Positions 15,086 through 28,628 of a DNA stretch of 64,000 nucleotides are shown piece after piece (position 1 is the stretch's first letter; each line of letters starts with the position of its first letter). The notes below the pieces were generated by a model, which did no database searches, was not told the origin of the DNA, and worked only from the letters and a program-made list of their open reading frames with translations. The translations under genes were made by a program, and so were the position numbers. The stretch is from Tetrapyrgos nigripes (taxonomy: Eukaryota; Basidiomycota; Agaricomycetes; Agaricales; Campanellaceae), in NCBI GenBank assembly GCA_013368315.1, contig JAACJM010000293.1, positions 23,108 through 87,107 on the forward strand, in the 5' to 3' direction.

Positions 15086-15425
15086 GGCGGCCTAGTCTCT
15101 TCGCACAACACCCTCTAACCAGTGAAGTATGCCAAGGGACTTAGTGTAGTGATACAATGTAATAGTATTGTAATCTAGCAATTATTTTAGCTACCTCGAG
15201 CTTGCCTCGAGCACTGGCTCTCTGACCGGCGCCGAGACAAGGAGATGTCAACAACTGACTAATCCTCAGAACGGGCTTCCTATGGCCATTGGTATAGACC
15301 GGTATTCGTTCCAGCCTGACTCCTACACCCCTCAGCCTGGCTTCCTTGATGTCAAAATTGATGCAGCGGTTGCTTATGTGGTGGTAGAAGACGAGAAATA
15401 AGGCAATCTGTATGGCGGAAGCAGT

Positions 15426-15489
15426 ACCTTCCCTTTTAGGTAATGCGCGGCAAAAAAAAAGTCATTCTCATTATTTTCCGGAACGACTG
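15426..15489 (-). repeat. Right terminal inverted repeat of the TIR element
   Basis: This 64-bp arm is the reverse complement of 15023-15085 apart from two substitutions and one extra A in the homopolymer. TA follows at 15490-15491. Confidence 0.8.
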
Positions 15490-15521
15490 TAACAAGTACA
15501 CCAACCACTAGTACCTACATC

Positions 15522-15985
15522 ATGCGCTTTGGCGGTTTTCTCATAACCCAGCAACAAGCTGAAACGCTCACACAAGTCTTTAGCAAAGAGCGCAGCTGGG
15601 TACGAGCACTGAAACTACACCAAATGGTTCAGGCACAAGGGGGCTTGCTGGAAACAGTTTCTTACCCAGGTTCAATTGCGAGGAAGACTCACATTTCGTC
15701 GTTGCCACACGCTATCGACATTTTACCTTGAGGCAATTCGAATTGCTGGGAAAGGACCCGCTCAAGCTGCCTCAGTTCACGCCGGGCCGAAAAGAAGCAG
15801 CTGTCCAGGCGATTATGGAATAAATACATATTATTCTTAGATGTTGCATCTATCTTGACCGTAGAGGCAGGTCTTCCTATCCAATTCGTTACCTGCTTCA
15901 AGATTGACAAGTATATCAACCTAGATGCGCGTATCGAGAAGGAAGAGAGCGCCTCGGAGCCCCAGGTCGCCTCTGATACAGTTAC
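15522..15985 (+). pseudogene. Decayed small gene of unknown family
   Basis: Three protein-like stretches lie in different frames. 15522-15670 reads from an ATG (MRFGGFLITQQQ...). About 15,670-15,820 continues in the +1 frame with a charged segment (EEDSHFVVATRYRHF...) ending in a TAA. A third stretch (about 15,842-15,991) reads ILTVEAGLPIQFVTCF and ends with a TGA. No single frame or convincing GT-AG intron joins all three, so I read this as a broken gene, possibly hit by the neighbouring TIR element. I do not recognise the family, and it could be fortuitous open sequence. Confidence 0.3.
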
Positions 15986-16283
15986 AAATTGACGTCTTGG
16001 ATGTGTGGCGCTCAAGTTTCACCTTCCAGTCTCACATGCTGACTTGGCTCTTTCTTTCTCTATAGCAGACCAGCGTATTCAGACCTTGCTTAGAAAAGAT
16101 CACATTTGTCAGGCTCCCAGAGCCAGCCCTCGAGATGGCGAGTGCGAATTGCAAGGGGAGTCATACGTACTATGGGGAGAGTTTCTATTATGTATGTTTA
16201 CCTGAAGTTTTACCATCAGCCAATCATATTTCGAAAACTTGAGGCTCGCCATATGGTGGCTGGCGTCTCGGAGTGAAGAACGG

Positions 16284-16590
16284 CCACTTCAGGTTGGCAC
16301 GGTTCGCAAGAGCTTGTGCACAATTAGACGATGTTTTAGTTCGGTTGACGGAGGTTTTCGGCGACAGTTCTTTGAATCTGTACTTTTGACTTACATACTT
16401 ACTGTTTTATTTTATAGAATTGTTACAAAATATGATATTGATGGCATCTTCCCACGAAAGTTCTTTCAACTTCGAATATGCTTCAGTTGTGGGGTAGTGG
16501 AGTAATGGGTATACTTAGAAGTGAGTTCTAAAAACTCTAGAACGTGAACTTGCTCAGCCAACTCGCTTCCTTCTGCCTTTGCTGTATAGG
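16284..16590 (+). pseudogene. Chimeric fragment of the midasin 3' end (internally deleted copy)
   Basis: 16286-16345 closely matches midasin 11050-11106, including the intron end and the start of an exon. The match then jumps to midasin 14650-14912: the last coding bases, the stop region and the 3' flank, running to 16590. About 3.5 kb of coding sequence is missing at the junction. The copy has several substitutions, no usable frame and no VWA domain, so it cannot make midasin. The TIR element and the decayed gene lie between source and copy. Confidence 0.75.
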
Positions 16591-16752
16591 TGACATCCTA
16601 AGCCTGTACATAACGTTGACCAAACCACAATACCAGTCGTTCTTTTCATACCTGAGTGCAAATGACTCTTCGTATTCTATTCGGTGACTGGATGAACGTA
16701 CGAATAGGGGGAGTTCCGCCACTGTTGACGTCAGCTCGAAGTTGGCCCGAAG

Positions 16753-16759
16753 TATAAAG
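16753..16759 (+). promoter_or_regulatory. TATA box of the glucoamylase gene
   Basis: TATAAAG lies about 55 bp before the glucoamylase ATG and is followed by a pyrimidine-rich stretch, a common basidiomycete core-promoter layout. Confidence 0.5.
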
Positions 16760-16814
16760 GAAGTCGCCCCTCTCTTCCCGACTGCCACCGGCACCCTTCC
16801 CCACTACAGCAGCG

Positions 16815-19237
<2,423 letters not shown>

Positions 19238-19531
19238 GCAGTAGTTGAGAACTTTTCTGGGGCCTGACATTTTCGTTTCATGACTCTGTTTTCTTGTTGC
19301 ATTGAAAGAAACACATATGAGCTGTATTTATAGTCATTCTGTTGTCGAAATCAAGGACTTACATTCCGTAGTTTGCTTGTAGAAGGCTAGACGCCACTGC
19401 TTCGAGTCTTCGACGAGTCAATGAAAGAAACGCACGTGTTAAAAATGACATCAATCACTTGCGAGGGCCAAGCGCTCCTTTGATCCACTCGTCTCTTTAC
19501 TCTACATCCATCTTCAATCAATATCCTCCAT

Positions 19532-20791
19532 ATGGCTCTCTTAGACAAATTCAGGAAAGGTGCTCAGAAGGCTGGTATCCAGGCCACAGCCTTTATACAG
19601 TCAAGCTCAACGAAGGTGGCTAGCGAAAGCAGGGAGTTTATGCATGGCTTTAGTCTACCTGGAGAGGCAGAGAAGGCTGCGAAGATCCTTGACAGTTTCC
19701 TAGGTGTGTTTCTCTTTAATTCTTTTAGAGTCATTGTGCTCGTATTAATGCTTTCATGATGCTAATGGCTAACTTGGTGTATGTCTGTGTTCGCTGCACA
19801 CTTTTCGCTTTCTAGCCGACCCAGATCGCCCCGAATCCGCACTGAACGCCATACCTAAAGCAGTCTTACAAAATGCTAGAGGTAAGAAGTAAACTATTGT
19901 GCATTAAGGTCAAGCTTCTAATCACATCTCTACCCTATCCTAACGCTCCTTTACTTTCCTTCCCTTACCATCCCACTCCTCACCTACCACTAGGCCTCGC
20001 CATATTCCAAGTCCTCAAAGCCGGCTTCGTCTTCTCTGGAAAAGCCGGCTCAGGCCTCGTCATAGCCCGCCTTCCCGACGGATCGTGGTCCGCTCCCAGC
20101 TGTATCGCAACCGGTGGTCTCGGCTGGGGTCTCCAAATTGGTGCAGACATTACCGACTTTGTCATTGTGCTGAATAGTGAGGATGCAGTCAGGGCATTCT
20201 CGTTGGGAGGAAATGTGACGATTGGAGGGAATATTTCGGCGAGTGCGGGGCCTATTGGGACGGGAGGGAGTGTTCAGGCGTCTTTGGCTCATCCGGCGCC
20301 TATGTTTTCGTATTCGAAATCGAAAGGTGAGTGGAATTTATGTGGGCTAGTATGCGGGTGCAGTGAGGAGCCGCAGCAGTCTGGGCTATTCTTGTTGTGT
20401 CGCATCCTTCTCTGAAGATGACCATCATGATTTGATTTCTACCCTTCACTTGTTCTCTTCACATCTTTTTTGGCTCTGATCCACAGACGCTGACTCATTC
20501 AAAACAGGATTATTCGCCGGGATGTCTTTGGAAGGAACAGTCTTGATTGAACGAAAGGATGCGAACCGTGACTTTTATGGATCACCTGTACCCGCAAAGG
20601 ATATTTTAGGTGGACGAGTACCACCTCCTGAAGTGGCGTCGAGGATGTATGAGATTATCGAGGCTGCAGAAGGATTGGATGAGAGTGGACTGCCTGATGC
20701 TGCCTATGTGCCTACAGAATCGGGGGACCAGATCACTATTAATCCTGGGCCTGGTAGTCATATGGTGTTTGACGCTGATGGACATCATTAG
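19532..20791 (+). CDS. SYLF-domain protein (Ysc84/Lsb3-like, no SH3)
   Basis: SYLF (DUF500) domains bind phosphoinositides and actin; in yeast the relatives Ysc84 and Lsb3 act at endocytic actin patches. Four exons join in frame: 19532-19703, 19816-19881, 19994-20326, 20508-20791. The core has the typical glycine-rich run: GLAIFQVLKAGF, SGKAGSGLVIAR, GGLGWGLQIGA, then TDFVIVL and GSVQASLAH. The domain ends with GLFAGMSLEGTVL and NRDFYG. The C-terminal tail (about 50 residues) is acidic and has no SH3 domain, unlike yeast Ysc84, so this is the short SYLF-only form common in filamentous fungi. Confidence 0.9.
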
Positions 20792-21146
20792 TTGGGGATT
20801 TTTGCAACTGGTTGAGATACATGGATGGAAGGAAGGCAGGAAAGATAGTGTTCATGAAGGTGTTTTGGAAAGGAATTCGAAAATTAACGATGGTTGGAAG
20901 CGCTGCATTCACGATAACGGCTCGATACTTTTCTACTGACTACTATTCGCTATTCTATTCACGTTTCCTGTTATGTATTTTCCGAGTGCCTGTGGATGTA
21001 CAATATTGCACTCGTGTATTACTGCTTAAGTACTGCTCAAAAGCCTCTTCTCGACTAGGGGTATACTTATGTAATCAAAGTAACCTCTTGGGCGGTGTAC
21101 TGTGAGGTAAAGCTGTACCTTGCTTGTGACGAGCCAGCAGTCCAAG

Positions 21147-23361
21147 ATGGCTTCCAACCCATTTACTCCTAAATACCGCGAATATGTCCAAGGTCACTCA
21201 GCAGAAGAACGAGAGGGACTTCTTCATTCAGACCAGGACAATGACAATAACAAGGTCGAGTCCGAAGGACGAATTTATATCGACAACGACAAAGACGAAA
21301 GTTCGGATGGCTGGTCTCGAAGCAAGATTATCAAGGTTGCTTCGGCATTGATTGCAATCCTTGTCTTTGGTGCTTTCACTCGTGCTTTACTTCGCAGTCC
21401 ACCTCCTAGAACGTATTCCAACCTTGGTTTTCATGGGGATTTGGTTCGGTCGAATGGGACACACGACTTCAAGAGGACGGTCTTGATTGTCTCTATAGAT
21501 GGGTTACGGTGAGTCGTACTCTGAGTTTGTCAGAGTCGTGCTTTTCTGACAGGTATATATGTTTTTAGGGCAGACTATTTGGATAGAGGCCTGACGCCTC
21601 ACTTATTAGATATCAGCAAGGAGGGCCTGAGAGCCAAGTCTATGATGCCGGTGTTTCCTGTGAGTGATGCTGCCTTGTTCTTTGAGTTCTCAACGTTGAC
21701 TTTTGCTTTTGCAGACGTTAACCTTTCCGTATGTCTCCATTCATGATATTACTTTCTTTCTCCTTTCTTATGTGTCTTTCTCCTTTACAGCAACCACTGG
21801 GCTTTGATGTAATGCTATTGTCTATTATTATTGCAAGTCGCCAGCTCACACCCTTAACAGGACTGGATTACATGCTGAATCGCATGGTATAATCGCAAAC
21901 GTGATTATCTGTCCTTTTCATTATGTGCTCAACCCCGCTGAACAGCCCTTTCTCCAGAATTTCTGGGATCCCAAGACCAAGCAAGAGTTCCACTATAATA
22001 AGATTGATTCAGCATGGAAGTCAGAATTCTGGTTAGGAGAGCCGGTGAGTTAGCTATGCTTCCTTGTCCGTGTTGATCAGGTTTTCTTAGAGCGTTTTCG
22101 CTAGATGTGGGAGACGGCTGGGAAGGCTGGAATCATAACTGCCAACTTGATGTGGTATGTCTCTTCAGTCCCCTTGAAGTTTACTAGGCATCATCTTAAG
22201 GACACAACAGGCCTGGGCCTCCGAAGACCACTTCGGGAGCATCGTCGACTTATTTTGTTCCGTGGCAGGTAGAGTCATCGCTATACAGACTGTATGTTTC
22301 CTCACTTTGTTTCAGGACAAAGTAGCGTTATCCATCAAGCTGGATAAGATATTCGAATGGATTGATATGCCCCTTGAAGAGCGTCCACAGCTGATAATGG
22401 GTAGGTCATTACCTTGCTCAGGTCTGTTCTAGGTGCTGACTTCGCTGTGTAGCATACGAACCTTCATTAGATCAAGCTGGGCATGCAACAGGTCCCATGT
22501 CTGCTCGGGTGAACGTAAGGCTTCGACATGTCCCTCTTGTGATCACCCTCTTTCTGACCATTTCTTCTGCAGCGAACACTCGGCGAAGTAGACCTCTTTG
22601 CCAAGCAACTCCACCTCGGTCTAGTGGAACGCAACCTCACCGACATCGTTGATATCATCTTCGTCAGCGACCATGGAATGGCCGACACTGCACACCCTAC
22701 TCTCATCTACATCGACGACGAGGATATGCTAGGAATGGACGGTCTCGCGGCCCTCGAACACGAAGATGGCTGGCCAGCTATGGGTTTGAGGTTCAACTCC
22801 CTTGCCAACGAGACGTATTACCTCAACAAGCTGCTGAGAGCGAAAGAGTCGTCGAGGAAAGATGCGGAAGGGTTTGATGTGTATACGAAGGAGACTATGC
22901 CTGAGAGATGGCATTTTGCTCATCATGAGAGGATTGCTCCTGTGTGGATTGTACCCAAGCTTCATTATGCATTGACGACGAGGGAGCAGGGGGATGTTGG
23001 GATGACGAAAGGGGTATGTTGGGTTTTCTTGTTGTGATTTGTCAAGTTCTTCGCTGACTATGACCGCAATATGCAGAACCACGGCTACGACAACACCGAA
23101 CCCTCTATGCACGCCATGTTCGTTGCTCATGGACCTTTCTCCTCTGTAGTCAAGACTCTCCAGGCCAGTCGTAAAGGAATTGTTTCTGGTCTTTTACCCT
23201 GGAAAACCAAAGGGTGGCATTCGACTTCAGATGATACATATATCATCGACACGTTTAGGAATGTGGAGATTTATGGATTGGTTATGAAGTTATTGGGGGT
23301 TGAGGAAGGTCAGATGGCGAGGACGAATGGAACGGTTGGGTTTTGGGACAAGTATTTCTAG
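21147..23361 (+). CDS. Ectonucleotide pyrophosphatase/phosphodiesterase (type I PDE), type II membrane protein
   Basis: A member of the alkaline-phosphatase-superfamily NPP/ENPP enzymes, which hydrolyse nucleotide phosphodiester or pyrophosphate bonds outside the cell or in the vacuole. The ATG at 21147 (MASNPFTPKY) is preferred over an upstream in-frame ATG at 21120. A cytoplasmic acidic tail precedes one membrane segment (KVASALIAILVFGAFTRALL). Catalytic features are VSIDGLR with the first metal Asp, PVFPTLTFPN with the nucleophilic Thr, YEPSLDQAGHATGP and FVSDHGMAD. The gene has about ten exons, some very short around 21,710-21,900. Its last ~130 bp plus 3' flank are copied at about 25,975. 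Confidence 0.92.
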
Positions 23362-24268
23362 TTGTTTGTTTGATTGGAAAGGGGGGCGGGGGGAGTTGGG
23401 TTCCATTCCTTGTATCATAGTTTCTTATATAGACTATCTTACCTTATTTCTTTTACTATCATAGGTAGATCTAATACACACCTAGGCTTTTTGTCATGAT
23501 GTTTGCATCTGCAGCTTCACCACCAAATTCCGAGGATGCAGTGGCGGCAAACAGCGTCCCTTTATTTTCACCAACTTCTTGAATTTCAACCATTCCTTGC
23601 TGCAGCGCTGATTAGTCTCGATGCTCTGCTACTGATATCATCGGCCTCAGTGATTTTCAACAGCTTTCCTCTCTCGCTATCTAAATGGCAGTCCGCTTAC
23701 CAAAGACCAAAGAATACGATGGCACCGGATTTCTCGCGTATGAGACAGTTGAGGAGGCGATGGAAGCCCTCAAATATCTGAGGGAGTCTATTGAATCTCT
23801 CTTTCAGGTGGAATACCCAAGGGCTTCAAGTTTTTGGAAGGAAAGGACTGACAAAGATAACGATGTCAACAGACTTGACATAGACCATCCTCGAAGAAAA
23901 GCAACGTCCTCTTACCATCACTATGAAACAGGCAGTACATATTATAATTACTACCATATAGGACAAATGAAACCATTCTGCCCCTTGAGAGTCGTTGACA
24001 GGAAGCAGGAAGAGATCTTCCTTTCTGCAATCTACACGCCAGCAGAGCCATCGTTGTTTCCGCGAGAACCTTATTGATTCCAACTAATCGTCCCCAGCTT
24101 CGCGTCCTGAAATTTGAAAAGGTCACAGGAGCCAGAGCGCTACTCCTAGCATTATCGGAATATGAGACGGAGGTTTCAATGAATTCTAATAGAACTGTTA
24201 TCCTGGCAGTGAAATAGTACATGTGGGGTTCTGGTTACTTAGGTTACGCACAGAATCCAAACCCAGCT
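23362..24268. other. Intergenic region between phosphodiesterase and NLR-like gene copy A
   Basis: Most of this stretch belongs to duplication unit 1. An open frame at 23685-24077 (+) starts MAVRLPKTKEYDGTGF and could be a small gene, but it has no recognisable domain, and its second half lies in the duplicated 3' flank of the NLR-like gene, where the frame is not conserved in unit 2. I do not call it a gene. Confidence 0.4.
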
Positions 24269-25661
24269 TCACGACTTAACCATTCTTCGGTTCATGCCCC
24301 ACGAATCGTATGCCGGGGGATCATCGGGCATCTCTGTAGACAGACGCTCCTGGCTAGGAAATGGTAATGAACCTAAGACGAGGTAAGCATATAAACATTT
24401 CGCAGTATTCTAAAGCCAACTCACCTAGCTTGTCAGACAAAATCCTCGTCCTGACAAACATCTCAACAGCAATTCCACGATCCAAATCGCTCTTCACATC
24501 CAAGAACTGAGCTTGAAGTTTCTTGATACCAAGGGTTTGTTCACGAGAAAGCGAAGTGAGGAGAGCACCCTTCCTCTTTTCGCTATCATGCCAAACCTGA
24601 ACAAAATCACACGTATGCTTCATGACACTCTCCATCTTCAACAAAAGGAGTCTGAGATCCTCCGTCTCGGAGTCTTCTTTAACGAAACTCCGGAGCTTGT
24701 CCAAATGACGAAGCATGGCGCACATTTCTTCAAGTAAGGAACGAATTTCTTTGTTGAGCTGGGATATGCCTTTCAGAACGTGGTGTACTGCCCGGAAGGA
24801 GCCTACGATTCCTTTTACGATAGGATGGATCTATGCATAGATGAATGAGCGCTTGAGCATATGAGAGAAAGTTGGTGTCTATTCACTTCACTAGCGATAT
24901 CCGCGGCCATCGAGAATGGTTCGAAGAGAGGTTCCAGCTTCTCAACAGCACAAAGAATGGCACCGACTGGGACAGTGGTGAGGGTGCTGGCTCTGTGTAA
25001 ATGATCATGGAGAGTGGGTGATGACACGGGGACCTGTGATTAAGCAGTCAGTGATTTACTTGAATAGCCCAGAATGCTCAAGAATCAGAGAACAGAGACT
25101 GACGATAATGTGTAGAGTGACGCAACCAAGGGTCGTCTTAAAGTCACAAGCCAAAATTGATTCATGGGCTGGGGAAGTCGGGGATTCGTCATCGGAAGGA
25201 TGTACATAACGGAAGTTGGACAAATCGCTGGGATTCAGAATCCTGTTCTCGTATTCCTGCCAGTTCATCCCGAGACGCCTTGTTCCAGGACAACTCCTGG
25301 AAGAAGTGTACATTTCGATGGAATACGTGTTTGCGTTGTCGATGCAGCTATACGTCATTGAGTAAAGAGGATGCGAGATAGTGAAGAAGTACACTTACAA
25401 TTTCCATCCAGTAGATCCCCCAGACGAGTGCTTGGCAAACGACGTTTTGTAGCTGTGCGATTTCCAGCCATTTTTGAGGAGACGGAGGTGAGTGTACGCG
25501 TCGACCGGGTATGGTTGATGCCAGATAAAATCTATGACGGTGGTCGAAAGTGGACCGGAAAACGTAACAGGCCAATACTCACCTGTAACTTGTATCGAGG
25601 CGATATCGATGCTGTTCAGGAACATGTCAGAGTGAGGTTGGGATACAAGGAAAGAGAGCAT
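24269..25661 (-). CDS. NLR-like N-terminal protein copy A: C2-like plus HeLo-like helical domain, no NACHT
   Basis: Exons join in one frame: from ATG at 25661 to about 25,583, about 25,538-25,389, about 25,353-25,106, 25,034-24,887, 24830-24425, and 24372-24269 with the stop. Positions ~20-110 look C2-like (alternating strands, GWK...CIDNANTYSIEMY). From about 24,960 on comes a helical domain (EPLFEPFSMAADIASEIHP, then KGIVGSFRAVHHVLKGIS and long amphipathic helices) resembling the segment that precedes NACHT in agaricomycete STAND proteins. No P-loop or NACHT follows; the protein stops after PDDPPAYDSWG. Upstream, the frame that in copy B adds ~45 residues is broken here by a one-base deletion near 25,680. 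Family assignment is from pattern memory. Confidence 0.55.
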
Positions 25662-25974
25662 TGACTTCTATCTAGGGCTTGAGGACCATGCTGAACCTAA
25701 AAGCTCCAGGGAGCCTGGTAAGCATGCCATTTACACCTGCCCGCAATCCTCGGAGGTGTAGAAGACCGTCGACGTATGACATCTTCTAAACTTGCTAGAA
25801 GCTTGTGTTTTGATTCGATCAATGAATGAACTTGGAGGTAATACTTGGAGGAAAGAGGTGTGAGATCCGGGCGCTTCAGCGACGTAGGCGCCCTACCCTG
25901 CCTGTGAGGATGATTGGCCCTACGGCGTTGTTGCTTGCACCGCAAGATCCAGCAATTGGGTCCACGTACGTTGA

Positions 25975-26100
25975 GGGTTGAGGAAGGTCAGATGGCGAGG
26001 ACGAATGAGACGGTTGTAAGTATCTCTCTAGGTGCGAATTTGATTGGAGAGAGAGAGAGTTGGGTTCCAGTATCATAGTTTCTTCTGTCTTCTCACGCAC
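25975..26100 (+). pseudogene. Duplicated 3' fragment of the phosphodiesterase gene
   Basis: 25,975-26,020 repeats the codons for the penultimate stretch of the phosphodiesterase (VEEGQMARTN) and then diverges, losing the true stop. The 3' flank (GTTGGGTTCCA...TATCATAGTTTCTT) is recognisable to about 26,090. It is the left edge of duplication unit 2 and is non-functional. Confidence 0.8.
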
Positions 26101-26403
26101 TTTGACTAGCCTCATTCTGCAAACAGCTGTTCGAATGCTTCTGGAAGTCCTTGTACCTTTGTCACTCCTCCTTGCGCTCTTGAGTCTTGAGATCTAGAGA
26201 TCCAAGTAGGATCACATCTCCCTTCCTTGTCTATCTGTTCAGTCGTCCCAGATCATGCCTGCTGAATTTACATCCTTGGAGGGACGGTTAGACATAATAG
26301 GACGTGCTGTTTTGGAAAAATCATGCTGTTTGAAACTTGAAGGAGCACACCAACCCGGCTGGGAGCCAAGATAAATTAATGTTGCACCTTACTCAGCCTC
26401 CTA

Positions 26404-26497
26404 GTTGGTCGCTAGTGCTACGTCATCTGAGTCCACCGTGACTCGTAAAAGCGTAAACCTTAATTGAATATTGGAAGGGGTTTACAGCGACCAACCA
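26404..26497. repeat. Short inverted repeat in the spacer of unit 2
   Basis: GTTGGTCGCT (26404-26413) and AGCGACCAAC (26488-26497) are perfect inverted arms. A second imperfect pair (GTAAACCTT near 26,453 and AAGGGGTTTAC near 26,476) lies inside. It may be a small foldback element. No counterpart was seen in unit 1. Confidence 0.4.
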
Positions 26498-27231
26498 GAC
26501 CATTTAATAGTAATAGATGCACTCAGGCTTTCACTGTTCAGACGGGCTCATGGTCATGATGAAGAAATTTAGTCAGGACGTCAGACACCCAATTTGGCCT
26601 TCTTGGGGCAGATGGAGTTGGGAGGCGGCCGCGTTGTGGTTACCGGTGTATATGTTCCAAGGCCATTGTCATTCCAGTATCCTTCAGCTAAATGATAGCA
26701 AAGGTCTGCTCGTCCCGTGGATATTTCATTCATGGAATTACCGACGTCTGGGTGGTTGTCCGCGTCGATGCCCACACGTTGTATCCTACAGTATACTGTC
26801 AGGAAAGTAAAGGACTCATTATGGCAAAGCGAGTACAGGGAATACGTAGAACATCTATGAAACGGGCGGTACATATCACCATCACATAGGACAAATGAAA
26901 TCATTCTGCCCATTTAGAGTCGCGGTGTACAGGAAGCAGGAAGAGATGTTCCTTTCTGCAATCTACACAACAGCACTGGCAGAATCATCATTGTTCGAAA
27001 ACCCTTATTGATTCCAACCAGGACTTTTCAAGGAAAGGTATGAAATGAAGGATACGGCCCCAGCTTCGTGTCCTGAAAAAGTCAAGGGAGCCGGAGCGCT
27101 GCTACTAGCATTATCGGAATATGACGCAGAGGTTTCAATGAGTTCTGAGAAGACTGTTATCCTGACAGCGAAATAGTAAGTAGATGTGGGGCTCTGATTA
27201 CTTAGGTTACGCACAGAGTCCAAACCCAACT

Positions 27232-28628
27232 TCACGACTGAATCACTCTTCGGTTCACGCCCCACGAATCGTATGCCGGGGGATCATCGGGCATCTTTGT
27301 AGACACACACTCCAGGCTAGGAAATGGTAATGAACCTAAGACGAGGTAAGCATACAAACGTTTGGCAGTATTCTAAAGCCAACTTACCTAGCTTGTCAGA
27401 CAAAATCCTCGTCCTGACAAACGTCTCAACAGCAATTCCACGATCCAAATCGCTCTTCACATCCAAGAACTGAGCTTGAAGTTTCTTGATACCAAGGGTT
27501 TGTTCACGAGAAAGCGAAGTGAGGAGAGCACCCTTCTTCTTTTTGCTGTCATGCCAAACCTGAACAAAATCACACGTATGCTTCATGACACTCTCCATCT
27601 TCAACAAAAGGAGTCTGAGATCCTCCGTCTCGGAGCCTACTTTAATGCAACTCCGGAGCTTGTCCAAATGACGAAGCATGGCGCACATTTCTTCAAGTAA
27701 GGAATAAATTTCTTTGTTGAGCTGGGATATGCCTTTCAGAACGTGGTGTACTGCCCGGAAGGAGCCTACGATTCCTTTTACGATAGGATGGATCTATGCA
27801 TAGATGAATGAGCGCTTGAGCATATGAGAGAAAGCTGGTGTCTATTCACTTCACTAGCGATATCCGCGGCCATCGAGAATGGTTCGAAGAGAGGTTCCAG
27901 CTTCTCGACAGCACAAAGAATGCCACCGACTGGGACAGTGGTGAGGGTGCTGGCTATGTGTAAATGATCATGGAGATTGGGTGATGACACGGGGACCTGT
28001 GATTAAGCAGTCAGTGATTTACTTGAATAGCCAGAATGCTCAAGAATCAGAGAACAGAGACTGACGATAATGTGTAGAGTGACGCAACCAAGGGTCGTCT
28101 TAAAGTCACAAGCCAAAATTGATTCATGGGCTGGGGAAGTCGGGGATTCGTCATCGGAAGGATGTACATAACGGAAGTTGGACAAATCGCTGGGATTCAG
28201 AATCCTGTTCTCGTACTCCTGCCAGTTCATCCCGAGACGCCTTGTTCCAGGACAACTCCTGGAAGAAGTGTATATTTCGATGGAATACGTGTTCGCGTTG
28301 TCGATACAGCTGCACGTCATTGAGTCGGGAGGGTGGGGGATTCTGAGAACAATATACCGAACTTACAATTTCCATCCAGTAGATCCCCCAGACGAGTGCT
28401 TAGCAAACGAAGTTTTGTAGCTGTGCGATTTCCAGCCATTCTTGAGGAGACGGAGGTGAGTGTACGCGTCGACCGGGCGTGGTTGGTGCCAGATACAGTC
28501 TATGATGGTGGTCAAAAGTGGACCGGAAACGCAACAGGTCAATATACACCTGTAACTTGTACCGAGGCGACATCGATACTGTTCAGGAACATGTCAGAGT
28601 GAAGTTGGGATACAAGGAAAGAGAGCAT
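27232..28628 (-). CDS. NLR-like N-terminal protein copy B: C2-like plus HeLo-like helical domain, no NACHT
   Basis: Paralogue of the gene at 24269-25661 with the same exon layout and an open frame across all predicted exons. Differences are mostly substitutions, for example SCIKVGSETED for SFVKEDSETED. One predicted intron (about 28,506-28,549) holds an in-frame stop in this copy, which supports its being spliced. Upstream, an ATG at 28747 opens a frame (MSYVDGLLHLELRTG..., then LPGAFRFSIVLKALDRTRC) that could join the body through a 35-nt intron. That would give a fuller C2-like start, but the intron would be unusually short. The function is inferred only from resemblance to the death-effector half of fungal STAND proteins. 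Confidence 0.55.

Larger units (their letters stand above)
15023..15489. mobile_element. MITE-like element with 63-64 bp terminal inverted repeats and TA target duplication
   Basis: The left end (15023-15085) and right end (15426-15489) are near-perfect inverted repeats, with about two mismatches and a one-base indel in an A/T run. Each starts with CAGTCGTTCCGG and is flanked outside by TA (15021-15022 and 15490-15491), as for Tc1/mariner-type insertion. At 467 bp it is too short for a transposase and none is seen, so it should be non-autonomous. Its interior has a short open frame of about 43 codons (about 15,266-15,401) preceded by a splice-acceptor-like CTAAT...TCAG. That may be captured host sequence or chance. 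Confidence 0.8.
23296..25870. repeat. Tandem segmental duplication, unit 1
   Basis: Unit 1 runs from the phosphodiesterase 3' end through NLR-like gene copy A and its promoter side. It is matched by 25,975-28,810. Similarity is strongest over the gene (roughly 95% or more by eye at 24,290-25,660), lower in the spacer and at the edges, and the unit sizes differ by about 200-300 bp from indels. The right border is approximate. Confidence 0.8.

Noticed and set aside
23685..24077. 130-codon plus-strand frame after the phosphodiesterase
   Set aside because: It overlaps the duplicated 3' flank of NLR-like copy A, and the frame is not kept in the second unit.
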